Below, in pieces: positions 16,662 through 25,967 of a DNA stretch of 64,000 bases; position 1 is the first letter of the stretch; every line of letters starts with the position of its first letter. This stretch comes from CAVWCQ01 sp963753545 (GTDB lineage Bacteria > Chloroflexota > Anaerolineae > Aggregatilineales > Aggregatilineaceae): contig CAVWCQ010000008.1 in NCBI GenBank assembly GCA_963753545.1, positions 3,472,001 through 3,536,000 of the forward strand. The letters run 5' to 3'. The position numbers were made by a program, and so were the translations under genes. A model generated the notes under the pieces. It ran no database searches and had not been told where the DNA came from. It saw only the letters and a list, made by a program, of their open reading frames with translations.

Positions 16662-17555
16662 TCACGACGCAGGAATCCATTGTGCGCGGTGCAGTGTCCA
16701 TCGCCATAAGCTGCTAATCAACACCTCGCGCAGTAGAAGCGTCCCGACTATAAATAATGCAGCATGGCCCAAGTCCATGTGGGACATATAGCTTACAAGA
16801 GGGCCCAAGGTCGCAACCGACAAAATACTCGCGTAATTCAGTCTCCCCTGCTCCAGAGTCAAAAACGCTTCTGTAATGGCAATCTCAACCAGCCAAATAA
16901 GCAGAACTACCGTGATCGCATTTGACAGTGCAACGCGAGTCGAAGGAGCTGTTGTGCCCGAGGCCAGCGCTGCCACGGCCATCAAAGCATACTGCTGCAT
17001 ACGGTCCAAAATAAATAACAGGCTGCACAGAATTGGCGTGATAAGCACAATACTATATGTTAAAACCCCATACCAACCGCTGGTTCGCGTCATACTATCT
17101 GGAATCAGTCTCACGCCGCTAAGTCCCACGCCTGCCGATACACACATCAACAGGATACCCAGCGCATAGGTCAGAGCCCGGATATGCCATAATGCCCCGC
17201 TGGCCTTTCCGAGCAAAATCGTCCTCATATCATAAGGGATAGTTAACAAAGGCACCCAACTCCATTTCGTACGCTCCTCCACTACAACAGGTCCCAAGCT
17301 CAGAGCGAGTGCCAAAGTAAAAATAACCAGGGGCGGTACGAAAAAGAAGAGCAAATTATGGAAATACAGGATGCCTATGAACCAAAAAAACAGGCCGATC
17401 ATCAGCCAGACCGTACGAAGACGAGCATTCTGCCGTAATACGGTTCGCCAGATTGGTTCGCGGCTCGCATCGCGTATAAAAATGGCATTATCAGAAGCGC
17501 CCCACCCTAAAAATACATAAACGAACAGCGTCCAGGTATACATTGGCCTATTCAT
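16662..17555 (-). CDS. Multi-pass membrane protein, ABC-2 permease-like
   Basis: This 297-residue protein has about eight hydrophobic segments. A soluble stretch near the N-terminus (FIRDASREPIWRTVLRQNAR) precedes the first strong helix pair, resembling ABC-2-type permeases or related Chloroflexota membrane proteins. No ATPase partner is adjacent. The ATG at 17555 lacks a ribosome-binding site. Just upstream, a 16-codon frame with an excellent AGGAGGA overlaps this start by 8 bases, so translation is either coupled to that peptide or the two are one gene broken by a frameshift. Function is not assigned. Confidence 0.65.
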   Translation of the reverse strand: MNRPMYTWTLFVYVFLGWGASDNAIFIRDASREPIWRTVLRQNARLRTVWLMIGLFFWFIGILYFHNLLFFFVPPLVIFTLALALSLGPVVVEERTKWSWVPLLTIPYDMRTILLGKASGALWHIRALTYALGILLMCVSAGVGLSGVRLIPDSMTRTSGWYGVLTYSIVLITPILCSLLFILDRMQQYALMAVAALASGTTAPSTRVALSNAITVVLLIWLVEIAITEAFLTLEQGRLNYASILSVATLGPLVSYMSHMDLGHAALFIVGTLLLREVLISSLWRWTLHRAQWIPAS

Positions 17556-17598
17556 TCAGTGATAACGCGGAGTCCCACGCGAACGTGTTTTGAAACAT
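17548..17598 (-). CDS. Small overlapping frame upstream of membrane protein
   Basis: A 16-residue frame (MFQNTFAWDSALSLNE) starts 8 bases after AGGAGGA and stops across the start of the membrane-protein gene. It may be a leader peptide whose translation is coupled to the next gene. Alternatively it is the true N-terminus of that gene, separated by one of the single-base shifts common in this window. The ribosome-binding site is far better than that of the downstream start. Confidence 0.4.
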   Translation of the reverse strand: MFQNTFAWDSALSLNE

Positions 17599-17699
17599 AT
17601 GTACGCTCCTCCTATGAATACGCGCATTGGGGCGGCGCTCGTTGATCGCTAACCAGCGAGATGCTTATCAGTTGAGTATACCAGAGGCTGAGGTCCTGG

Positions 17700-17734
17700 A
17701 AAAACCCACAAGTACGCTAAGCTTGCGGGGTTTT
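17700..17734. terminator. Hairpin terminator
   Basis: AAAACCCACAAG pairs with CTTGCGGGGTTTT around a short loop, with an A run before and a T run after. It can end transcription in both directions and fits the 3' side of the minus-strand GH3 gene block. Confidence 0.55.
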
Positions 17735-17822
17735 GTTTGGCGGTGATATGTGAAGATGAGGGACAGATCTTCTTTCGTATGATCTATTTGTCTGGGACTC
17801 TGTCCCTGCAAAATTTTTCCTA

Positions 17823-19992
17823 CTACCCGATCATCAATTTTGCCCTCAATAAATCCTGGTCTCGCGAGGAGGGACCGACAAGGATCTCGAATTCGCCCGG
17901 CTCGACCACATGGTGGCCTTCGGCATCCACGATCTGGAAGGCCTGCCAGGGTAACTCGACCTGCACGGTCTTTTTCTCACCCGGGGCAAGCTGGACGCGG
18001 GCAAAGCCCTTCAGCGCCATGTTGACCCAGGTAGCCGAGGTCACCAGGTCGCTGATGTAGACTTGCACGGTCTCTACGCCTTCCCTCTGCCCAACGTTCT
18101 GCACGTCCACGAAGACATTCGCCGTTTCCCCGAGGGTCAGGTTAGGGGAGGCCAGTTGCAGGTTGGAATACGCGTACTTCGTATAGCTGAGGCCATGTCC
18201 GAAGGGGAATAGCGGTTCCTGGGTCAGATCGGCGTAGCGGTCGCCATGCTGGCCCCGCACCTGGCTGTAAAACACCGGCTGCTGGCCCACGTGCACGGGG
18301 AATGAGATAGTGACCTTGCCAGACGGGTTGAGCAGCCCGAACAGCGCCTCGGCCAGCGCCCGGCCCCCTTCCATGCCCGGGTTGAACAGCTCGATGATAG
18401 CCGTGGCGCGTTTGGCAGCGGGCGGCAGGACCAGAGGCTTGCTGTTCACCAATACCACCACCAGCGGCTTGCCGGTCTTCTCCAGCGCCTCCAGCAGCGC
18501 GATCTGCCCGCCCTGCAGCTCCAATGTGGCAGTGCTCTGTGTCTCACCGATGAAATCCAGGTGATCGCCCACCACGGCCACCACGACGTCGGCCACCTGG
18601 GCCACAGCGACGGCTGCCGGGATGCCTGACAGATCGTCGTCGACGATTGAGCAGCCGCGTTCATAGCGCACCTCGATCCCATTCGTCACCAGAGCGCGGA
18701 TGCCATCCAGCACGGTGGTCGTCTTCTCGCGAGGGTGCTTGCCGGCCTTTGGCGGGTGCTGTGAGGATCCCAGCGACCAGTCGCCCAACTGCTGCAGGTC
18801 ATCGTCGGCGTTCGGTCCGATCACTGCGATGGACTTCAACTCGTTTGGAGTCAAGCGGCAGCAGGCCGTTGTTTTGCAGCAGGACCAAACTCTGGCGCGC
18901 TGCCTCCAGATTGGCAGCCCGGTGGTCCGCGCGCCCGATCTCAAGCGCGGCCCGCTCCAGGTCTGGCCCGCGCGGGTTTTCGAACAGCCCCATGCGAAAC
19001 TTGAGAGCCAGCACCCGGGCGCAGGGGGCGTCGATCTCAGTCTCGGCAAGCCTGCCGCTGCGAACCGCCTCCAAAGCCCCTTCGTAGAATTCCGGTGTAG
19101 TCATCATGAGGTCGTTCCCGGCCCGCACGGCGGCAATCGCTGCCTCCATGTAGTTTGCGCACACCTTCTGCTCAATCACCAGCCGCCCGACGTTGTTCCA
19201 GTCTGTCACCACCACGCCCTTGAAGCCCCACTCGCCCTTCAGCACATCGGTCAGAAGCCAGTGGTTGCAGGTCGATGGCACGCCCTCAATCGATTGGTAG
19301 CCCGTCATGAAGGTCATCGCACCGGCACGGGCAGCGCGCTCGAACGGCGGCAGGAAGTAGCTGCGAAGCTTGCGCCGTGAAAGGTCGGCCTCGGAGGAAT
19401 CACGCCCGCCCTGCGTCTCGGAATAGCCAGCATAATGTTTGGCAGTGGCAAGCACAGCCGTTGGATCGTCGAGGCCATTGCCCTGGTAGCCGCGGATGAG
19501 TGCGGCACCAAGTTCGCCAATCAGATACGGATCCTCACCAAACGTTTCTCCTGTACGGCCCCAGCGCAGGTCGCGCGCCAGGCAGAGCACGGGCGAAAAG
19601 GTCCAGTGAATCCCCGTTGGAGCCATTTCTTCGGCGGTCACGCGTCCCACTTGTTCGAGTAACTCCGGATTCCAGCTCGCGGCAAGCGCCAACTGGGTCG
19701 GGAAGATGGTCGCCCCTTTCCAGAACGAGTGGCCGTGGATGCCATCCTCGCCGACGAGCAGTGGGATGCCGAGACGGTTTTGTGCGGCCAGTTGCATAGC
19801 TTTGCGGGCTTTTTCACCCATGATATGCAGGATCGAACCGGGCTGGCGAGTGTTGATGAAGGACAGGTCATCGGGCCGAGCATCCCATATAATCAGTTGG
19901 CCGACCTTCTCCTCGAGGGTCATGCGGCCAAGCAGATCGGTGACGCGTTCTTCGACAGTCAGGTTGGGGTTGCGATAAGGGGGCGTGGACAT
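17823..19992 (-). CDS. GH3 beta-glucosidase-type glycoside hydrolase, frameshifted
   Basis: This enzyme would hydrolyse terminal beta-linked glucose (or xylose) from oligosaccharides; no signal peptide is visible, so it is probably cytoplasmic. The N-terminal half (from 19992) is the GH3 barrel with SPVLCLARDLRWGRTGETFGED, KHYAGYSE and the nucleophile Asp about 264 in VVTDWNN. The second half lies in another frame and carries the GH3 C domain (AVIGPNADD, a GDHLDFIGETQS acid/base region) and a fibronectin III-like domain (FPFGHGLSYTKY onward). One extra base near 18853-18854 explains the break. The repaired protein is about 722 residues, normal for GH3. It follows tetR on the same strand, with AGGAG before the ATG. 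Confidence 0.92.
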
Positions 19993-20053
19993 AGAGAACT
20001 CCTGGGATGAGAGAAGTTGCCGAAAGTTAGATTAGCTCATTGAATAAGAGAGA

Positions 20054-20734
20054 TTACTTCCTCGGTTCGATAAATTCCTCTGGCATATCCGCTACGATGG
20101 CGCGCAGTCGGCTAATCAGGTCATCGACCAGGCCAGCTATATCGTCGGTCTCGTGGTCGTACCAGGCGTTAAACGCCGTGTCGTGTAGAGCGCGCGTGAG
20201 GAAGGCCAGAAGCATCGGTGTATTGTCGTGGCCTGTGGTGCCCATTCGCCGGACCATCAACGCTGCTATCCGTTCCTCGAGACGGTTACGACGCTCCATC
20301 ATGGCGCGCCTGAGGGTGCTTGTCTCGCGCAGGAGACCTATGGTACCGCGAACGAGATCTGGCTCCGCCAGACCGTACTCTATGGCTGGCACGAGAGCAT
20401 TGCGGATCGCGAGCAGCGGCGGCTCGTCGATGGGACGCGCGGCGAGCTCAGCAAGCAACTGCTCCCCAAGCCGGTCGGAACGCTCGACCATCACGTCTTC
20501 TTTGGACTCGTAGTAGCGGAAAAACGTCCGCCGCGAGACGCCCGCGGTCCGGGCGATCTCCTCGACAGTGACCGCTTCGAAACCCCGCGCGAGGAATAGT
20601 TCCTCGGCAGCGGCGCTCAAAGCATCTCGCACGACCTGATGCTTACGCGCCTGAAGACTCGCCGGGGCGGACGGTACCGCTTCGGCAAACGGTCTGGCTC
20701 TTTGTTCCGTGTTTTTCTGAACTTTATCGCTCAT
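20054..20734 (-). CDS. TetR-family regulator, probably leaderless
   Basis: This is a 226-residue repressor with an N-terminal helix-turn-helix (VTVEEIARTAGVSRRTFFRYY, near residues 55-75) and an all-helical C-terminal ligand domain. I chose the ATG at 20734 (MSDKVQ). A consensus TATAAT at 20742-20747 puts the transcription start at or within a base or two of this ATG, which implies a leaderless mRNA; longer frames would begin inside the promoter. It is divergent from a second GH3 gene, and TGTCA repeats lie between the two promoters. It is upstream of and probably co-transcribed with the first GH3 gene. It likely controls both GH3 genes. Confidence 0.9.
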   Translation of the reverse strand: MSDKVQKNTEQRARPFAEAVPSAPASLQARKHQVVRDALSAAAEELFLARGFEAVTVEEIARTAGVSRRTFFRYYESKEDVMVERSDRLGEQLLAELAARPIDEPPLLAIRNALVPAIEYGLAEPDLVRGTIGLLRETSTLRRAMMERRNRLEERIAALMVRRMGTTGHDNTPMLLAFLTRALHDTAFNAWYDHETDDIAGLVDDLISRLRAIVADMPEEFIEPRK

Positions 20735-20741
20735 AACGCGC

Positions 20742-20770
20742 ATTATAGCACCGAGTGTTGACAATGTCAC
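20742..20770 (-). promoter_or_regulatory. Promoter of tetR
   Basis: On the minus strand GTGACA (20765-20770) and TATAAT (20742-20747) are 17 bases apart. The -35 element lies within the TGTCA repeat array and overlaps the opposing promoter. Confidence 0.7.
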
Positions 20771-20786
20771 TGAGTGTCATTATATT
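20758..20786 (+). promoter_or_regulatory. Promoter of second GH3 gene
   Basis: TTGACA (20758-20763) and TATATT (20781-20786) are separated by 17 bases, a near-consensus sigma70 promoter reading toward the GH3 gene at 20887. It overlaps the tetR promoter back to back. Confidence 0.75.
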
Positions 20787-20796
20787 GAAAATGTCA
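20759..20796. promoter_or_regulatory. TGTCA repeat array, candidate TetR operator
   Basis: A palindrome TGACAATGTCA (20759-20769) is followed by further TGTCA copies at 20775 and 20792, each followed by TT. The array covers both -35 elements and the GH3 -10 element. It is a natural binding site for the adjacent TetR regulator. Confidence 0.55.
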
Positions 20797-20886
20797 TTCA
20801 TGTCGGCCCGGCAGAAAATAGTTGTGTCGTGTGGAGCATATTTGTCCTCGATGCCGGTACCCGGCATCAAAAGGAGATAAATAATT

Positions 20887-23120
20887 ATGGACGTCAAGAC
20901 AAATACAGGGTCAACAATCCCATCGGATGCCGAGGTTGCGGCGCGTGTTGAGGCTCTCATGGGACGAATGAGCCTCGAGGATAAGATCGGGCAGCTTACC
21001 CAGGTTGGGGCCGCGGATTTTGCCTGGGGCCGAAGCCCGAGGATGTCATCCGGAAAGGCGGGGCCGGTTCGGTCTTGTGGCTCAATGACACGAAGAAATT
21101 TAACGCGCTGCAAAAAATCGCCGTCGAAGAAAGTCCGTCGAAAATCCCGCTTCTCTTCGCCCTGGATGTGATCCACGGCTACCGCACGATCTTCCCCGTA
21201 CCGCTGGCGATGGCCTCGTCATGGGATCCATCGGTTGCTGAACGGGCGCAGACCGTGGCAGCCAGGGAAGCCCGCGCCGCAGGTCTGCACTGGACGTTCG
21301 GCCCGATGCTCGATATTGCCCGTGACGCCCGCTGGGGACGCATCGTTGAGGGTGCTGGCGAAGATCCCTTCCTGGGTGCGGCTATGGCGGCTGCCCAGGT
21401 ACGCGGCTTCCAGGGGCCATATCTCGGCGCGCCTGATCATGTCGTGGCCTGTGCCAAACACTTCGCGGGCTATGGCGCGGCGGACGGCGGGCGCGACTAC
21501 GACCCGGTTTACCTGCCCGAGAGCCAACTCCGCAATGTTTATTTCCCACCCTTCCAGGCTGCGGTGAAAGCTGGCGTCGGGACCTTTATGAGCGCCTACA
21601 TGGACCTCAATGATGTCCCTGCCAGTGGAAACCGCTGGCTGCTGCGCGATGTCCTGCGCGACGAGTGGGGCTTCATGGGCTTTGTCGTCAGCGATGCGTT
21701 TGCCGTCGGAAACCTCGTTACCCAGGGTTTTGCCCGCGACGGTCGCGATGCAGCCTTCCGCGCGCTGAGTGCGGGCCTCGATATGGATATGGCCAGCAGT
21801 ACTTACTCGGAACATCTCCCCGGACTTGTCGAAGACGGCACACTGAAGCTGGACATCATCGACGCAGCCGTGCGGTCCATTCTCGCGATTAAGGTTCGGT
21901 TGGGTCTCTTCGAGCAGCCGTATACTGACGAGGCGAAGCTGGATCAGGTGATCGCGCTGCCTGAACATCGCCAGGAAGCTCGTCTTGCCGCCCAGCGCTC
22001 GATGGTGCTGCTGCGGAACGAAGGTCAGCTCCTGCCGCTTTCTAAGAATCTGAAGAATATAGCCGTGATCGGCCCTCTGGCTGATTCGAAGGAAGCCACA
22101 GAAGGTTCATGGATGGTCTTTGGTCACACCCCGGCGGCTGTCACCGTCCTCGAAGGCATCCGGGCGAAACTGCCTGGGGCGAAAGTCGAATACGCCCCCG
22201 GCCCCGAAATCAAGCGTGATGTTCCCTCATGGTTCGAGGCGGTCCTGAACCCTGAGGGCAAGAAGGTCCCGCAGACACCCGAGCAGGCAGAAGCCGCTTA
22301 CCAGGCAGCCTTGGCTGCCGCGCGTTATGCCGACGTCATCATCATGGTTCTCGGCGAGAATGCCGACATGGCTGGCGAGGCCGCTTCGCGAGCCTCGTTC
22401 GATCTGCCCGGGCGTCAGGAAGAACTGCTCAAGGCTGTTGTTGCTCTTGGCAAGCCTGTGGTCCTCGTCCTCTTGAATGGCCGTCCGCTGAGCATCAATT
22501 GGGCAGCCGAGAACGTACCGGCGATCCTCGAGGCCTGGGAACCTGGCAGTGAGGGTGGTCACGCGGTCGCCGACATCCTGTTTGGCGATGCCAACCCGGG
22601 CGGCAAGCTGCCCGTCGCCTTCCCGCGCAAGGGCAGCCACGCCCCCCTCTACTATGCACGCAACCTGACGCATTCGCCTGAGGGCAGCCCAATGTATAAC
22701 CCGCGCTATTGGGACGGGCTTCCGACTCCGCTCTATCCCTTCGGCTTTGGCCTCAGTTACACGACCTTCTCGATCACGAATCTGAAAGTCGCGGAGCCGC
22801 AGGTGAAGGTGGGGAACTCGGTGGCTGTCACCGTAGAGGTAACAAACACAGGCTCGGTTGTGGGTGACGAAGTTGTGCAGCTCTACATCCATCAGAAGGC
22901 TGGCAGCGACTCGCGTCCGATGCGCGAGTTGAAGGGCTTTGAGCGTCTCACGCTCAAGCCCGGTGAGATGAGAACGGTCACCTTCCATCTCGGCCCGGAC
23001 GAGCTTGGTCACTGGAGTACGAACGTCGGCAAGTGGATCCAGGATACGGAAGCCTTCGACATCTGGGTTGGCGCTGACTCGTTGGCGACGCTCCACGCGG
23101 ACCTTGTTGTGGTTCGCTAA
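20887..23120 (+). CDS. GH3 beta-glucosidase-type glycoside hydrolase, frameshifted
   Basis: This is a second GH3 enzyme of about 744 residues after repair. The N-terminal part (20887 onward) includes ARVEALMGRMSLEDKIGQL. Near 21022-21030 the frame shifts (a missing C before GGGG restores GPKPEDVIRKGGAGSV), and the rest reads to 23120. It contains ALDVIHGYRTIFPVPLAM, GAGEDPFLG, KHFAGYGAADGGRDYD, nucleophile Asp in FVVSDAFAVG, GENADMAGEAASR and a C-terminal fibronectin III-like domain. The pattern is closest to BglX-type periplasmic beta-glucosidases, but no signal peptide is seen. AGGAG lies upstream of the ATG. Only about 30% of its sequence looks obviously shared with the first GH3 gene, so the two are not a recent duplication. 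Confidence 0.92.
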
Positions 23121-23146
23121 GCGTCGCTCAGTTTACGTCTGAAACA

Positions 23147-23340
23147 GTGGCGTTGATCAATCGACTGGCGTTCGAGAATCGCGGATGGGGTGTGGAACGA
23201 ATGCGCGGAGAGCCACTCAAGTTCGGCCTCCGCGTGAGCCGGGGCAGCATCCAGAAGTGTCTGCCCCAGGTACACCCCCCCGCGCGCTCCCCCCGAGCAG
23301 ACTCGCAAGGCCATATCCTGCGCCACCATTTTTCGCATCT
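23147..23340 (+). pseudogene. Remnant of an integrase-type transposase
   Basis: The frame reads LINRLAFENRGWGVERMRGE, then LKFGLRVSRGSIQK and, after a degenerate stretch, a possible match to the QTWATFLRNHA segment. This is the linker between the helix-turn-helix and catalytic core of IS481/IS3-like integrase-core transposases. The catalytic domain is absent and the end merges into the GH2 upstream region. No terminal repeats remain. It is a fossil, between the GH3 and GH2 genes. Confidence 0.6.
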
Positions 23341-23401
23341 GCTTCAGGTGTCACGTAAAATTGAGAACAAATCACTTTTAGCCCTCTTTTTAAGGATACC
23401 T

Positions 23402-25867
23402 ATGGACTACATTAATCTCAATGGAGCCTGGCAGCTCTATCAGGCGGGCGAAAAAGACTCTATCGCCGCGACCGTGCCGGGAACTGTCCACACCGATTTA
23501 TTGGCGGCTGGCAAAATCCCCGATCCGTATTACCGTGACAACGAAGCGCGTGTGCAGTGGATTGGTAAAACCGACTGGACATACTCCCGCCATTTTACAC
23601 TGGATCAAACGTTTTTGGCGCACGAACGGGTGCTGCTGCACTGTGCGGGACTGGACACCCTGGCTGAAATCACGGTCAACCATCAGTCCGTTGGTAAAAC
23701 GGATAATATGTTCCGCACCTGGGAATTCGACGTGAAATCGCTGCTAGTCCCCGGTGATAACGAGATCGTGATCCACTTTGCCGCGCCTGTTCCTTATGGC
23801 CTCAAACGCCTGGAAGAACATGTCTTGCCCAATTGGAACGGCATAAAAGGCGGCAACTGGTTACGCAAAGAACAGTGTAATTTCGGGTGGGACTGGGGGC
23901 CAAATCTGGTCACGTGTGGCATCTGGCGCAATATCCAGTTGATCGGATTCAACACGGCACGATTGGCAGATATTCATATCCGGCAGGATCATACCATCCC
24001 CGATCAGGTGACGCTGCGCTGCCAGACTCAGATCGAACGACTGTCCAATACATCGCTAAACATGGTAATCACTGTCAAACTGGATGCGGCTGAAGTCACT
24101 CAGCTAGAAGTCCCGGTTACGGGCGATACTGCCGCCGCCGAGATCACGATCCATCATCCGGCGCTGTGGTGGCCGAATGGTTTGGGTGAGCAGCCGCTCT
24201 ACGAGGTCAGTTTCAGCCTGCGTGATGCCAGCCGCCAGCTTGATATCCAACACAAGCGGATCGGACTGCGCACATTACGCCTGGAACGCGAACCCGATGA
24301 ATGGGGCGAAAGTTTCCGGTTTGTAGTGAACGATGTGCCCTTTTTTGCCAAAGGGGCAAACTGGATTCCGGCGGACTGTTTTGCCCCGCGTATCGACGCG
24401 GAATGGTACGCCCGCCTGCTCAAAGACGCCGCCGCTGCGCATATGAATATGCTGCGACTGTGGGGCGGGGGGATTTATGAGCAAGATATTTTTTACGACC
24501 TGTGCGACGAACTCGGCCTCTGCATCTGGCACGATTTTATGTTCGCCTGCGCCGCCTACCCCTCCTTTGATCAAGATTTTATGGTGACAGTGAAACACGA
24601 GATCGAGGAAAATGTACAGCGGTTGCGTCATCATCCTTCGTTAGCACTGTGGTGCGGCAACAATGAACTCGAACAGGGTTTGATCGGGGATGAATGGACC
24701 GAGCGCAACATGAGTTGGGGGGACTATGCCCGGCTGTTCGATCAGATGATCCCTGAAATTACAGCACGGCTCGATCCCGATACCTCCTATTGGCCGAGCA
24801 GCGCCCACAGCCCACTGGGCAACCGGTTAGACTACAACAATCCTCGGTGGGGCGATGCTCATATTTGGGATGTCTGGCACGGCCTCAAACCGTTTGAGTA
24901 TTATCGCACCTGCTATCATCGCTTTAACAGCGAATTCGGCTTCCAATCGTTCCCCGAACCGCGCACCGTCTACAGCTACACCGAACCGCAGGAGCGCAAC
25001 ATCACCAGTTATATCATGGAATGGCACCAGCGCAGCGGCCCTGGCAACCGGATCATTATCCAGTATCTGCTGGAATGGTTCCGCATGGCGACTTCGTTTG
25101 AGATGACGCTTTGGCTGACTCAGATTTTACAGGGCATGGCGATGCGTTATGCGGTCGAACACTGGCGACGTATTATGCCACGCGGCATGGGAACCCTGTA
25201 TTGGCAGCTCAACGACTGCTGGCAGGTAGCAAGCTGGTCTTCGCTAGACTATTTCGGGCGTTGGAAAGCACTCCATTACATGGCCCGCCAATTTTATGCC
25301 CCGGTGCTGGTATCAGGAATTGAAAATATCGAGGCCGCCAGCGCTGAAATTCACATCACCAGTGATGCGCGGCATGATCAGAGCGGCGTGGTGATCTGGC
25401 ATCTCACCACTGCATCTGGCGACGAGATCGAAAATGGGCGGTTTGCAGCGGACATTCCCGCACAATGCAGCCGGATGATTACCACACTCGATTTCAAAAA
25501 GGCGTTTGAACAATATGGCCCGCGCAACTTGCTGCTCTGGCTCGATTTGCAGATTGACGGCAGCACCATCTCACGCAGCCTTGTGTTATGGGCGCGCCCC
25601 AAACACCTCGATCTGCTTGATCCGGGGATCAAAGTGCAGATCACGACGGAGAACGAATTCACCTATCAGGTCACCTTAACCGCCGAAAAACCGGCCCTGT
25701 GGACCTGGCTGCAATTGGATGGTGATATGCGCTGTTCAGATAATTTCGTTCATCTACGGCCCGGCGATGCGCAAACCATCACAGTGAACACCAGCCAGGC
25801 CGCTACACCCGCCGAATTTGCTCAAACACTGCGGGTGTGTTCGTTGTACAACACGTATCAACCGTAA
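23402..25867 (+). CDS. GH2 beta-mannosidase
   Basis: This 821-residue enzyme releases terminal beta-mannose from manno- or glucomanno-oligosaccharides; no signal peptide, so it is likely cytoplasmic. The N-terminal sugar-binding domain (LNGAWQLYQAGEKD, VPGTVHTDLL) and an immunoglobulin-like domain lead into the catalytic barrel. The barrel has RLWGGGIYEQDIFYDLCDELG, the acid/base Glu about 422 in WCGNNELEQ and the nucleophile Glu about 511 in NSEFGFQSFP. WPSSAHSPLG and a C-terminal beta domain complete the family pattern. I chose the ATG at 23402, preceded by AAGGA; the frame continues upstream only through transposase debris. It ends at a strong hairpin. Confidence 0.95.
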   Translation: MDYINLNGAWQLYQAGEKDSIAATVPGTVHTDLLAAGKIPDPYYRDNEARVQWIGKTDWTYSRHFTLDQTFLAHERVLLHCAGLDTLAEITVNHQSVGKTDNMFRTWEFDVKSLLVPGDNEIVIHFAAPVPYGLKRLEEHVLPNWNGIKGGNWLRKEQCNFGWDWGPNLVTCGIWRNIQLIGFNTARLADIHIRQDHTIPDQVTLRCQTQIERLSNTSLNMVITVKLDAAEVTQLEVPVTGDTAAAEITIHHPALWWPNGLGEQPLYEVSFSLRDASRQLDIQHKRIGLRTLRLEREPDEWGESFRFVVNDVPFFAKGANWIPADCFAPRIDAEWYARLLKDAAAAHMNMLRLWGGGIYEQDIFYDLCDELGLCIWHDFMFACAAYPSFDQDFMVTVKHEIEENVQRLRHHPSLALWCGNNELEQGLIGDEWTERNMSWGDYARLFDQMIPEITARLDPDTSYWPSSAHSPLGNRLDYNNPRWGDAHIWDVWHGLKPFEYYRTCYHRFNSEFGFQSFPEPRTVYSYTEPQERNITSYIMEWHQRSGPGNRIIIQYLLEWFRMATSFEMTLWLTQILQGMAMRYAVEHWRRIMPRGMGTLYWQLNDCWQVASWSSLDYFGRWKALHYMARQFYAPVLVSGIENIEAASAEIHITSDARHDQSGVVIWHLTTASGDEIENGRFAADIPAQCSRMITTLDFKKAFEQYGPRNLLLWLDLQIDGSTISRSLVLWARPKHLDLLDPGIKVQITTENEFTYQVTLTAEKPALWTWLQLDGDMRCSDNFVHLRPGDAQTITVNTSQAATPAEFAQTLRVCSLYNTYQP

Positions 25868-25883
25868 GCTGCGTTTGCCAGGA

Positions 25884-25917
25884 TTTGATGCACATTAAAT
25901 TTTTAATGTGCATCAAA
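25884..25917. terminator. Hairpin terminator between convergent genes
   Basis: A perfect 16-bp stem (TTTGATGCACATTAAA and its complement) with a 2-base loop lies between the convergent GH2 and nuclease genes. It can serve both strands. Confidence 0.7.
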
Positions 25918-25967
25918 CCTCCAAATGCTTTCTGTGCTCTAGTCATCAACGGCATTTTGAGGGCAGC

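Noticed and set aside
22227..23096. 289-codon minus-strand frame inside the second GH3 gene
   Set aside because: Antisense to conserved GH3 C-terminal domains and without recognisable motifs.
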